A stretch of DNA of 64,000 nucleotides from Alopecurus myosuroides (lineage: Eukaryota > Streptophyta > Magnoliopsida > Poales > Poaceae): positions 727,356,484 to 727,420,483 of the forward strand of contig CM054057.1 of NCBI GenBank assembly GCA_028641055.1, given 5' to 3'. Positions 33,141 through 44,987 of the stretch are shown one piece after another. The stretch's first letter is position 1; each line of letters opens with the position of its first letter. The notes beneath the pieces were generated by a model. The model ran no database searches. It saw nothing but the letters and a program-made list of their open reading frames with translations, and was not told where the DNA came from. A program made the position numbers and the translations under genes.

Positions 33141-34682
33141 ATGCCGAGTACGCTCGCCGAGACGATCAAGATAGCTGATATGTATGCACTCAGTGACCCT
33201 ACTCAGCCTCTGCTCGATACTTTCGAGCCGAGAAGGAAGCACCATGATGGCCACAGACGACAAGACTTCAGAAATAAGCGCAGAGATGACCGACCTGATA
33301 CTCGGTATGGGTCTAAGCAAGTGAATGCTGTGAACCAAGGCACTGCAGCTGCTGGGAGTAGCCAAAGGCAGAAAACTGCTGGAGCCCAGTACGGGCAGAA
33401 CCAGAATCAGGGCCAAGGCATCAAGAAGCCATACAGTGCTCCTCAGCAGGGTAGCGGCAACCCAGACATAGGAGATGCTCAGAGATTTATCTTTGAGAAC
33501 ATGAAGGACGGGCCATGCAGCTTCCATACTCGGCATCCGAGTAGGCCAGCCAACCACACTACCCGACAGTGCAACTGGTGGGATCGCATCAAGGGTGAAG
33601 GGTTTGGTCAGCTGCCCCCTCCTCCTCTGCCGCTCTCGGGAGCCAATGTGCAGCCTATTCAGGCAGCTGCTCCTAGGACGGCAGTGAATCCGAGAAGGGA
33701 GAACGTGAACCAAGTGGCTCAGGGAGCCGACCGCAACTACAACTATGACAACCGCAATGACCGCAACCGCAACTACTACACCCGCAACAACAACAGGAAC
33801 AACAACAACAACAACAGCAACAATGGTGGTGGAGACCACAACCAGTACCAGGAACACCATGAGAGCTACATGGTGTTCACCACCGAGCCAGACGACAAGC
33901 AGTCGGTACACAGGCGCGTGATGGAGGTAAATGCAGTGATCCCAGCTGTGCCTCACTATCTGCTCTGGTGCAGGCAAGAGATTACCTGGTCCAGAGCTTA
34001 TCATCCCAAGGTGATGCCCAATCCGGGTACATATGCTCTAGTAGTGGATCCCACCTTCCTGGGGACCATGAAGAATGTCAGGTTCAGCAAAGTGCTGATT
34101 GATAATGGCAGCAACATCAACATCATGTACCGAGATACCCCGGAGAAGCTCGGCCTTGCCGAGAACATGCTGCTACCCAGCAGGACTACTTTCCATGGCA
34201 TTGTGCCGGGAGTGTCTTGCGCTCCAATCGGCCGCATCTGGGTAGATGTCCTATTCGGCACCAGGCAGAATTGCCGCACCGAGTGCCTGCAGTTCGAAGT
34301 GGTTGATCTTCAGAGCCCCTACCATGCTCTACTCGGTAGGCCTGCGCTCACCAAGTTCATGGCCTCAACCCATTCAGCCTACCTGGAGATGAAGCTACCT
34401 GATCCCAATGGTGTCATCACCATCTCGGGTGATTATAAGCGTTCCTTGGAGTGCGCGTCTGTTGGTTCTCTGCTGGCAGAGTCCATGGTCATTGCTGCTG
34501 AGAAGAAGAAGATACACGAGGTGGTTGCTATGGCTCAGGCAGCGCAAGTCGGTATGCCTGGCATGTCGGGTACTCAGTATGGAGCAGCTTTCCAGTCCTC
34601 CCAGGAAACCAAGAAGGTGCAGGTGGACCCTGAGTTCCCAGACCGTGTTGCCATCATTGGCGCCGGGTTGGACGAGAAATAG
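33141..34682 (+). pseudogene. Gag C-terminus and aspartic protease of element A
   Basis: From the end of the gag domain through a basic region and a CHHC-like knuckle (CSFH...H...C near 33520-33570). A low-complexity Asn-rich stretch (about 33715-33835) comes next, then the aspartic protease with LIDNGSNINIMY at about 34095. The catalytic motif is D-N-G-S rather than D-T/S-G-S, a form also seen in related Tat elements. A HALLGRP motif, typical of these proteases, is at about 34325. The frame ends in TAG at 34680-34682, just before RT. Element B has TAG at the matching position. Confidence 0.85.
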
Positions 34683-35420
34683 GAAAGCGAGCTCATCCAC
34701 TTCCTCCGTGAGAATCGGGACGTCTTCGCATGGTCTAATGAGGACTTGCCGGGTGTCCCGAGGGAGTTGGTTGAGCGCTCGCTGCATGTGCGTCCTGATG
34801 CCAAGCCAGTCAAGCAGGCTATGTGCCGCTTTGGTGATGAGAGGAGGAAAGCTATCGGTGATCAGATCACCAAGTTGCTGATAAGCGGTTTCATTATGGA
34901 GGTGTTGCATCCGGATTGGCTGGCCAACCCGGTTATGGTTGAGAAGAAGAAGGAAGACCCCAAGGCCGAGACTGCATGGCGCATGTGCGTGGACTACACT
35001 GACCTGAACAAGGCCTGCCCCAAGGACCCATTCCCGCTACCCCGCATAGATCAGGTGATCGATTCCACTGCCGGATGTGAACTTTTGTCTTTCATTGATG
35101 CCTACTCTGGTTTCCACCAGATACCTCTCAATCCGGCTGATCAAATAAAGACTGCTTTCATTACCCCGTACGGGGCTTATTGCTATCGTGTTATGTGCTT
35201 TGGGTTGCGGAATGCTGGGGCTACCTATCAGAGATGCATGCGGAAATGCTTGCATGATCAAATTGGCAAAAATGTGCAGGTGTACGTAGATGACATTGTC
35301 ATCAAAACGAAAGAAACAGATACTCTTCTTAGTGATATTGAGGAAACTTTTGCTAACCTGCGTAAGTACAGGATGAAACTAAATCCGACTAAATGCACCT
35401 TTGGCGTCCCGGCTGGCTAG
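34683..35420 (+). pseudogene. Reverse transcriptase of element A
   Basis: Contains the usual Ty3/gypsy RT blocks in order: MCVDYTDLNKACPKDPFPLP, FIDAYSGFHQI (first catalytic Asp), FGLRNAGATYQR and VYVDDIV, the YVDD active site at about 35283. A TAG at 35418-35420 interrupts the frame in the thumb region, where Lys is usual. In an intact element it copies genomic RNA into cDNA in the particle. Confidence 0.9.
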
Positions 35421-37169
35421 TTACTCGGCTTGTTGGTATCCAGTCGGGGCATTGAGGCCAATCCTTCAAAGATAAAAGCTATAGAGAGCATGTCTTTGCC
35501 AAGATCACTGAAGGATGTGCAGAAATTTACCGGGTGCTTGGCTTCTCTGAGCCGCTTCCTGGGAAGAATGGGTGAGAAGTCCTTGCCTCTCTACCAGCTC
35601 ATGAAGAAGAGTGATAAGTTTGTCTGGACATTGCAAGCCGATGTGGCCTTCAGAGAACTCAAGACCATGCTGGGTAGCGCTCCCATCCTGGCTAGCTCGC
35701 TACCCAAAGAGCCAATGTTGTTGTACATTGCAGCAACCAACCGGGTAGTCAGCGTGGTGATAGTGGTGGAAAGAAAAGAGGAAGGCAAGAAGGTGCAGCG
35801 GCCAGTGTATTATCTCAGCGAGGTGCTATCCAGCTCCAAGCAAAACTACCCGCATTACCAGAAGATGACGTATGGCGTGTACCTGGGTGCCAAAAAGCTC
35901 AAGCACTATTTTCAAGAGCATCCCATCACAGTGGTGAGTACTGCTCCCATCTCGGAGATCATGGGCAACAAGGAAGCAAGCGGCCGGGTAGCCAAGTGGG
36001 CAATTGAGCTAGCAGCATACACTCCTCTGTACGCCAGAAGAGAAGCGATCAAGTCACAAACTCTGGCAAATTTCTTGCTAGATTGGGCCGAGATGCAGTA
36101 TGATCCTCCCTTGCCAGAAACCAATTACTGGAAAATGCATTTTGATGGCTCCAAAGTGAAGGAAGGCCTTGGTGTTGGCGTGGTGCTTACGTCACCCAAG
36201 CGAGATCAACTCAAGTATGTGTTGCAGATTCATTTCAAAGCATCTAACAATGTGGCCGAGTATGAGGCATTGGTACATGGCCTGAGGGTAGCCAAGGAGA
36301 TTGGAGTGCAGCATATCGTCTGCTATGGAGACTCGGATTTGGTGATTCAGCAGGTATCCGGCACCTGGGATGCTTTGGATGCCAACATGGCGTCCTACCG
36401 GTTTCTGGTGCAAACCATGACTGGGTTCTTTGAAGGATGTGAGTTCCATCACATACACCGAGCTGAGAATGATGCAGCTGATGAGCTGTCCAAGTTGGGG
36501 TCTTCTCGGCAATTTATCCCGGCTGGGATTGCCTTGGAGCATTTGAGAAAGCCATCCATCAAGCCATCCCCCAACTCGGAATCTATCTTCGTTCCATCTC
36601 TGCCAGGAGAGGAAGCAGTGCCCATGGAGATTGATTGGGAGGCTGCAAAAGAGAAACCGGGGACTGTCTTCTCCAACCCGGGGACTGGCCCTCGCGACCC
36701 GGGGACTGCTCCATTCAACTCGGGGACTATCGCATTCATTGAGGGGATCATTTCTCAGTACTCGGGGACTCGCCCTAACTCAGAAGAGGTCTTGGTAGCT
36801 GATCCAATGGAAGTGGACGAACCAGTGTTTCCCACCCGGGAGACACCAAGTTGGGCTCTGCCCATATTATCCTTTCTAACGGATGCCACATTGCCAAATG
36901 ACGAGGTCATAGCCAGGCAGATACAGAGAAGATCTAAGGGCTACACAATCGTCAACAAGGTGCTGCACAGAAGGACTCCTACTGGCGTGCTGCAAAGCTA
37001 TGTAGAACCAGAGGAAGGAGAAGAAATTCTTGTGGAGATACACCAAGGAGAATGCGGACATCACGCCTCTTCTCGGGATCTAGTCAACAAGGTTTTCCGG
37101 CATGGCTTCTTTTGTCTCACTGCTTTGAGAAAAGCTGAGGATATAGTGAGAAAGTGCAACAGGTGCTAG
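35421..37169 (+). pseudogene. RNase H, archaeal-type RNase H and integrase N-terminus of element A
   Basis: The first third is the RT thumb and the gypsy RNase H, including LLYIAATNRVVSVV and PVYYLSEVLSSSKQNYPHYQ. A second, archaeal-type RNase H follows (about 36120-36510): MHFDGSKVKEGLGVGVVL, NVAEYEALVHGL, YGDSDLVIQQVSG and a late ENDAADELS with the last acidic residue. This second RNase H marks the Tat lineage. A linker with a 7-residue repeat (36657-36785) leads to the integrase HHCC zinc domain (GHHASSRDLV ... CNRC). TAG at 37167-37169 ends the frame where Gln is expected. Confidence 0.9.
36657..36785 (+). repeat. 21-bp periodic repeat CCGGGGACT in pol
   Basis: CGGGGACT occurs at 36658, 36679, 36700, 36721 and 36763, spacings of 21, 21, 21 and 42 bp. 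It encodes a heptad PGTxxxN/SGTxxxx in the linker between the second RNase H and integrase. The same octamer is part of the PPT at 58522-58530 and recurs near 38180 and 38601. Confidence 0.9.
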
Positions 37170-38116
37170 AGGTTTGCAAGCAAGATCCATATGCCAACTT
37201 CCGAGTTAAAGACCATTCCCATTACTTGGCCGTTTTTTGTTTGGTGGTTGGACATGGTAGGCCCCTTCAAGCCAGCTAGAGGCAACATGACTCACATCCT
37301 GGTCATGGTTGACAAGTTCACCAAGTGGATTGAGGTCAAGCCTATTCGGAAATGTGATGGAGTCACAGCTGTGACTTTCCTGAAGGATGTCATTCTGAGA
37401 TACGGCTAACCGCACAACATCATCACTGATAACGGTACAAACTTTGCTGAGGGTGCATACGCAAGATTCTGCAGAGAGAAGCGGATCCGGCTAGATGTTG
37501 CATCTGTTGCGCATCCTGCCTCCAATGGGCAAGTTGAAAGAGCAAATGGCATGGTCCTATCCGTGATAAAGCCAAGGCTGATTGAGCCATTACAGCGAAC
37601 CCCTGGTTGTTGGCTGGACGAGTTGCCGGCGGTGTTGTGGAGTGTAAGGACTACCCCTAACCGATCAACCGGATACACACCATTCTTCCTGGTATATGGA
37701 GCTGAGGCCGTGTTGCCCACTGACCTAGAGCATGACTCGCCCCGAGTAACCCTCTACACTGAGGCGGAGGCGAGAGAAGCTCGAGAAAATGACGTTGACC
37801 TGCTAGAAGAAGCAAGAGAGTTAACTCTATCACGTTCAGCCATTTATCAGCAAAACTTGAGGCGTTATCACAGCCGGAAAGTAAACCCAAGGGTTTTCGA
37901 GAAGGAGACATGGTCCTTAGGCTCGTGCAGCGCACTGCCGGGATGCACAAACTATCCCATCCGTGGGAAGGGCCCTTCATTGTGAGCAAGGCTCTGCACA
38001 ATGACGCCTATTATATAGTTGACGCACAGACACCCCAGAAGAACCGACCGGATAAAGCTGGGGAGGAATCTAAGCTCCCCTGGAATGTAGCTCTACTCCG
38101 CCGTTTTCATTCTTGA
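37170..38116 (+). pseudogene. Integrase core and C-terminus of element A
   Basis: The core has WWLDMVGPF (first Asp), ITDNGTNF (second Asp) and SNGQVERANG (Glu). The GYTPFFLVYGAEAVLP block and the chromodomain-less C-terminal MHKLSHPWEGPFIV module follow. Breaks: TAA at 37407-37409 between the two Asp motifs, and a one-base deletion near 37905 after which the last part is read from 37910 to 38116. The intact protein would insert cDNA into the genome. Confidence 0.9.
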
Positions 38117-38766
38117 ATAAAAAGTTGTATGTATCTTCTCAACCGAGTTAAAATTCTAGTCGGCACTCCGAATTCAAACTCGGGGACTGCCTGTGCAAAA
38201 TCCTTGCCTTGTGTTGTTTTCTTTATTTCCTTTTTCTACTCGGTTGGTCTGCTTAAAATTTCACGTGCATATCTAGTAGTGTGTTTAAACCCACGGGCCA
38301 ACTCTTCGACTCTGCTGCTGTCCGCAACCCGGCTTCATGGCAAGCAAGAGAACAAGCCAAAGGTCAATGAACACATGAAAAATTGCTAAGGAAAAGAGAG
38401 GTGTAGCAACCGAGTAGGGTGTTCTTTACTGTTTCTGTTGTCTCTTTTTGGTTAAGTGGTGGGCAGCGTTACCATGCAATTTTCTAAGTGGCTAAGTATC
38501 TGAAACTTGAACTTTGAAATCTTGTGACTCGACTACCAAAAATCCACAAGTGGCAGGTAAGAGCAAAGACAAAGAGAACAAGTGAATGAAAAAGTGCAAC
38601 TCGGGGACTTGCATTGAAACTCAACCCGGCATTGAGCCAGAGTTGCTAAACTGTTAACCAAATAAAACTGAGTAGCAAGTGACTCAAGACATAAACTTGT
38701 TTGATACATATGCACCCGGCATCCCGGGGATCTGATGAGATTGTTCAGAGGTAAGATATGCAGGAA
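38117..38766. other. Spacer between convergent pol and antisense gene of A
   Basis: 650 bp between the two converging stop codons. Contains CTCGGGGACT words at about 38178 and 38599, like those in pol and PPT. No gene seen. Confidence 0.5.
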
Positions 38767-40014
38767 TTAAACAGCAGTGGAGGCAGTCTCAGTGTTGGCG
38801 TTGGTAGGCGCTTCCGGCTCGGAGGCAGCGGTGGTTGAGGTTGGCTCAGCTGAAGGAGTTGCAGTTGTAGAGATGGGCTCTGATGCAGGGTTGGAGGCTT
38901 GAGTGGCTTGTGTGCTGGGGAGAGGAAAGAGCTCGGCAGTCGCAGTCCCAGTCGCGCCCAACTCGGGAGCTAGGCCATCAATCACCATCTCGGTGGTGAT
39001 GGTCGCTTCCTGCTCGGCGGATTGCGCCTGCTCAGCCTCCGGGTTGGCTCCCATCCCGGAGTCCTCCACAGTATCGCGTTGCTCGCTCTCCCCCTGCTCG
39101 GCCTCTTCATGCTCGGACTCTTCCTGCTCCTCGCCATCTTGGCCTTGGTCATCGTCGCCGTCATCCACGAACTCGGCCTCTCCTTCGTCTTCATCACCCT
39201 CAACATCTGTATCCGGCTTGGTGGGGCCGTCGATGAACACGCTGGTGTCGGCGTAGGAGGCAAGCTCGTAGGCCACTGCCTTCCGGCGGGAGACGCACTC
39301 AGGGCGTTTGGTCCATTTGGATCTATTACGCCGAGTTCCAATCCTGTCGAGATCCAGGCTCTCGTACCAAGACAGGATGAAGTGAAGAAGCTCATCAGCG
39401 CCTGCCCAAGCTGCGGAGGCACGCCACTTCTTCAACGCCACCTGGACCTGGTCCAGGTTGGTGGCGATGTCGCGGAATGTCTCCGGGACGTCCTTCTCGG
39501 GCCAGAAGAGTTTGTGCAATTTGATTCCAGTAGACACCATGGAGGTGCCCAAGCCTTTGAGGGAGCGGATTTGCGTCTTGAGATTGAGGAGATGGTCGTT
39601 GATGCTGGAGGTGTTGTCTATATTCAGACCAGATGCAGCCCTGGCCCGTCTTGCCTTGTCCACAACAGGTACACCAGCGGAACGGAGTTCCGGGAAGATA
39701 TCTGCATAAGGATCTGAGTTGGATCAGAAACAGTGACCAAGAAGAAGTGAAACCGGGTAGAAGAAGGCAGAGAAGAAAAAGACAAGAGAAGTAAGGAGTA
39801 GCGGTAACTCACATTCCATATCCACAACCAGGCCTCCCAGCTTGACCTTCCAGTCCTCGGCGTCTTGGAGTTGCTTGTCATGGAGGCGGCGCGACTCGGT
39901 GATTTGCGCCTCGAGACCCTGGTTCCGCTCCTTCAGCATCTGGATTTCTAGCTCGAGTGCTCGCTTCTCAGCAATGGCATTCGTCTCAAACTCCTGCTTC
40001 TCGCGGACGGAGTT
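38767..40014 (-). pseudogene. Antisense gene of element A, 3' exons
   Basis: The last exon is 39701-38767 and encodes a DNA-end protein rich in acidic residues (DGDDDQGQDGEEQEESEHEE) and a Ser/Thr/Ala/Pro-rich tail to a stop at 38767. The preceding exon, ending at 39813, encodes a long coiled coil (EIQMLKERNQGLEAQITE). The intron 39812-39702 has GT...AG ends and keeps frame. The coiled-coil exon continues across the LARD insertion at 40014/53933; removal of the LARD and one GAGTT copy restores a continuous frame. Confidence 0.8.
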
Positions 40015-43000
40015 TGTGGCGCCCCGAGATCGGGCACTATGCAGATTTCAGCATTCCCGCCAAAATCCACATAATAACCGATTCCAGGTTGCCACTTGTG
40101 ATAACATTACAACAGTTCACGAATAATCCACAACAACAACAGAAAAGAGATTTACAAGATGACTCAAACGAGTCAGGGATACAACTGGTACAATACAAAG
40201 ATCCAAATAACAGCGGAAGAAACAACATATCGTCCGTCTACGGACAAGATACAAATTGGACTAAGAGTCCTGAAGATAACCGAGAGCATCCAATCCCTGC
40301 CCAGGCCAAGCCGGAGGGATTCCCAAGCTAACGTCGTCAGGCTTCAAACCTGTTGACTGCAACATTGAATATGCAGCCACGAAAAAGGATTCGTGGGTCA
40401 GTACGGTTAAGTACTGGCAAGTGGATAACCCATACTCACAAGATACCGGCGTAGCCAGTCATCACAAGATACGATTACTTTGGGATCAACGGAAAGGAAG
40501 GGGTTATTGCAAATAAGCGACAACGGGCTGCACTAACCAACTACAGAGACTCGCTACAAAATCTGGCTAAAGGAGGGGGATAAGATAGCGTATTGTAACC
40601 AACTACAACTAACCACCAAACAAACCCATCCAATGTTACCCCCTACTAAGGAAGCAACCCAAGGATAACTCACACTGTTGGATTAAGGATGGATCACTTT
40701 ATTGTGTCAATAAGACTATTACTAGTCAAAATTAGCATTAGTTAGGTGTAAGTTGGTCTGAGTACTTGTTAGCCAGTACTTTCACCAAGTCAACCATAAC
40801 CGCGGAAAACACGGCTTCTCGAGAAGATTTAACCCTGCAGGGGTGCACCAATTTGGCCGTACACGTAAGAATAACCCGCCAGACGGGGGATCAACCCACC
40901 AAGCGAGGTACTCAACACAACCCAACTCTTCTTCGCATCAAGCCCAAAGAACCACGTGCTGTGCGTGCGCGGCTAATCGAGCCCCACGAAGAAAAGGGGA
41001 CCCTCATAGCACTGGAAGACCACACCGCCCTAAATGCCGACTACAAAAGTTCCACCCTGGCCTCGGGTTCGTACCTGCATATGCGTGCATCAAATGGAAA
41101 GCCCGAACTAAGTGTGGTGATTTGGACGAGATGCGAATCGAATCAAGTTGAGGGGGCGCCCATACTCGCTTCCCACATGCGGTTAGTGCGCTCATCATGG
41201 ATCAGTAGACAAGACCCTTTTCCTAATTAGGGTCGACACTAGCAGGCTTCAAAACCACGCCGGGCCTCCTGCCGGTGCCTTATCATCAAATTATTATTAC
41301 CCAAAAGATTAACATGTTGTTGATTGAATTGAAACCCAGCTATCAACTAAACATGTGATACGAAAGGAACAACAAGACTTGAGCGCAAACAACACTAAGC
41401 ATGCAACTACGACACGAGGGACAACAGGGTAAACAAACAACAGTTAATAGGAAGTGGAAGGAAGGCTATATCATGGCTGCAAGATAAACATAGAATAGGA
41501 TCGAGACACAAGCATCGTAACAACAGGCTAGAATAAGAGCAACGGAAAGAATCGGCAACAAGTGATGAAAGGCAGCCATTTTGGCAGCAAGTGAGTATAC
41601 TTGCCTGGAATCCAGCAAGTAGAGGTACATCCACAGAACTTGTCGTTGCTCACATCATCTCAACGTCCTATCCGGGAAGAAGCAACGAACCTCGAACAAA
41701 CACCGGATGCAACAATTACTACTACGGCAAAAGATCCAGCATGATCAAGATATGGATGCATGACAATTTAATGGATGCATAAAAATAAACTAGTTGACAA
41801 GATAAACATGTTTAAATGGACCCATATGCAATTTGAGTTGCATATGAAAGGCCCACGAATTATGGTTGAGACAATTGTTTTACAACTAACCAACAGGTGA
41901 AAGTGGTTTAGTATGATGGATGGATGAGGAAAACAACAAAATAACAACAATAGAACCAATTGGAAATGAGGTTTACCCATTTTGAATTTCACTTATTAAG
42001 TTTTTGGAATTTTGGTTACTTAAAGGTGTCACACAAGCATTTGTTGTTTTCATCAAGTTAAATTGTTCAAAACAGATAACAAAGTTCATATTTGATTAGA
42101 ACACAAAATTTTAGTGGATTACATGTTTCAATTATTGAAAAAGGAATTACAATGATTTAATTATGAATTAAAGAAGATTAAACAAGTTTTAATTGAATTT
42201 AATTCAAGTGTGAATATTATTTGAATTTTATTTGTTCAAAACATAAATTCAAATTCATAATTGAAAAGGTTATATTTTTCTAGTTTGAAAACATATTTTA
42301 TAAGTTCAAAAATAATTTAATTTGAGCAAGTTATGAATTTAGCAAATTTAAATGATTTAAACAAGGTTTAAATTATTCAAGCAATTTTAATTATCCAAAA
42401 CATGAAACAAAATTTGTATTTGAAAAGGTGGTTCAAAATGGCATGGAAAACATATTTTATTTGTTGGAAAACAACTTCAAATGATTTAATTAAGCATGTT
42501 ACCAATTTAATTGCATTAAATAAGAGATGGAACAATTATTCAATTTAAATGTGGCAAACCAGAAAACAAAGTTGATATTCAAGTGTGGCATGTGATTTTG
42601 GATGAAATTCATGTTTTGAGTATTTAATTTGGAGCAACCATTTGCAAGTTATTAATTATGCCATTTAATTTGTCATTTTTAAGAATTATTGATTAACATT
42701 AATTTTAATTGCCCAAAATGCAAACAAAGTTGATAAACAGAAAGTACATAGAATTTGGACTGAAAAACATATTTTATTTGTGTTATTTGAATTAATTATG
42801 AATTAATTATGGAATTAACCAAATTTGAGATGAATTGTTTAAATTTGAAATTTGAAACAATTTGAATTGTGCAAAACAGAAAACAAATGATGTAATTAGA
42901 TAGAGTATTAAATTTGGGGCAGAAAACATATTTCATTTCTATTAATTGGAGTTGGAATTAAAAAGTTATGTGTGATTTGAAAACAGGGACTTATTTGTGA

Positions 43001-44987
43001 TTTACAGGGACCCTGGTGTGGAAGAAAAAGATTTCGGATGGTCCTTGGACTTTTTCTACTCGCCGCGGGTCCACACCGTGACGCTGACCGTGGGGCAGCA
43101 CCAGGCTGGTGCCAATGTGGCGCGTGTGGAGGCAGCACGGGCCACCACGGTCGATGACCAGTGGGGCCAGGGCGAGCGCGGAAAAGAGCGAAAAAAAGGT
43201 GGGGGCTTTCGCCTTCCCCAGGGTTCGAACCCAAGATCTGCAGTGGTGCGCGCAAGGGACTGCACCACTGGGCTATGTCCCAGTTGTTGATTCAGTACAG
43301 GTTGGATCAGTTAAGAGGTAAACAAGGTCCGATTAACTGAATTTGGATCGTAACAGAAGCAGGTTCAGGCCTTGAGCTCTAGGACTAACAGGATGAAAAA
43401 ATAGAATGGTTGAGGATTTCGCATCGCACGGGAAGTGAACCAGGGATCTCGTAGGGTACAGATAGAGAGTGTTGCCATTGTATTGTGTGCGTGCTGCTGA
43501 AATACACCGGGCTTGTATCTACAACAAGCGTGCAGTCAGGGTAAGCCTGACGAAAACTGAAACTCTCCGGTGCATAGGGCAACAACAACGAATTCAGACG
43601 ATCGTGGCGGAGGATCTCGACCTGGCGTGACCAGTACGGGGATGCCGACGTGCGTTGGATGTAGTGTGCAGGAGCGGACGTGAGAGGGGAAGGAGGAAGG
43701 GTGGGCTCACCGCGGTTGGTCGACGTCGAGAGAAGCTGAAGCAGAAACGGTCGCAGGCGACAGGGACACTGTCGAGGTGCGGATGTCGAGGAAGAAAGCG
43801 AAGAATTGGGATGGTATCTGGCGATGAATTCTTCGGCAATCTTGTAGCTGGAGGGGTGCTGGTTCCATTCCCGGGATCAGAGGAACCGCGCGGTGCCCAT
43901 GTCGTCCCCGCGATGAGGAGGCAGTGGTGGTTGGTTTACTGGTTGGGGTTCAGACAGAAGGAACTAGCAGAGAGGAGGGAGATCAGAGGGTGGCGGCGCA
44001 GGAGGATGGGACTAGGGTTAGCAGTGGGGGAGAGGTGGATGCTATATGGGGAGGTGGAGCTCGGTATGGCGCCCATCGGGAGGGGGAGAGATCGATCAAG
44101 CGGTGAGGGAGCAGTCGTACAGAGGTGGCGTAGGGGGGGGGGAGGAAGACGACAACAGGTGAAAGGGTATCGGGCTGGAAGTCGAAATGGGTTGTGGGAG
44201 AAAAAGGGAAAGGGGTGGGCTGCTTCTCTTCTTTTGGGTTTTTTCCTTTTCTCTTTTTGATTTTTTTTTGTAAAGGATAATAGGGAGAGAGAGATAGAAA
44301 AGGGTTAGGTTTTTTTTTTCTTTTATAAGTTATTTGTGTTAATTTTCAAAACAGAAACTAAAACAAATGTTAACATTATTTTCACAGGTTTGAAAATTTT
44401 AATTTGATTTAAAATTATTAGTTGAATTTTTCAATTGGGGTTGGAGGGTGTTTATTTATGAATAATTTTTATTAATTGCAAAACAGTAATTAAAAGCAAG
44501 GTTAGTTAATGATTTCAAAATTTGAAATGTTAGTTTGATTTTAAGTGGTTAGTTGAATTTCAAATAATGTTTGATTTGGGAATTTTGGAAATAAACAAAT
44601 TTTATTTAATAAGCTCAAGCAATTTTGCAAACATTATTGAATTTAATAGTTGGCAAGAATTTTAATGTTTAAACCACAATTTGATCATGCCCATTATGAT
44701 TGCTTTTTGAAATGAATTTGAATTTATCATTTGGGGGTGTTGATTAAAGGGAGGTTTTGCTTAACAAGCAATTTAAATAATTTCAACTTCAAAACTATTG
44801 GAAACAATTGAGTTGTTTTAGTTTGCAATTTTTAAATTGGAAATTTTTGAACAATGTTTGAAAGTTCAATTTGGTTTGAGTTTTCCAGTTGTTTTGAAAA
44901 CAGGATGCAATGCTTATGATGCATGTGATACAAAGCAAAAAGAAAACAAACAACTTTCTAACTTAGGGTAACACCCCAGGTGTTACA
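40015..44987 (-). repeat. 3' LTR of the LARD
   Basis: 4973 bp. AT-rich for most of its length, with a GC-rich island at about 43010-44230 containing a tRNA-like module. A long frame on plus in the island (43655-44260) is purine-rich Arg/Gly repeat-like sequence and not accepted as a gene. Hairpins lie at both ends: CCCGA-GA-TCGGG near 40022 and GTAACACC-CCA-GGTGTTAC at 44968-44986. Confidence 0.9.
43221..43280 (-). ncRNA. tRNA-like module with pol III A and B boxes, LARD 3' LTR
   Basis: On minus: A box TAGCCCAGTGG (43275-43265), exactly the TRGYNNARNGG consensus, and B box GGTTCGAACCC within 43221-43232, about 33 bp downstream, the spacing of tRNA genes and SINEs. The sequence starts GGGACA before the A box. 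No full cloverleaf with an acceptor stem is evident, so this is tRNA-derived rather than a tRNA gene. It points in LTR sense direction. Confidence 0.6.

Noticed and set aside
31177..38116. Intact autonomous gypsy element
   Set aside because: Gag and pol contain a deletion frameshift near 33030, stops at 33132, 34680, 35418, 37167 and 37407, and a frameshift near 37905.
38903..39717. Plus-strand frames opposite the antisense gene of A
   Set aside because: Shadows of the acidic/Ser-rich minus-strand exon, which has splice sites and partner exons.
43655..44260. 201-aa frame in the LARD LTR, also at 49114-49728
   Set aside because: Purine-rich low-complexity, Arg/Gly-rich, antisense to the LTR, with no domain; it lies in a GC island where long frames arise by composition.
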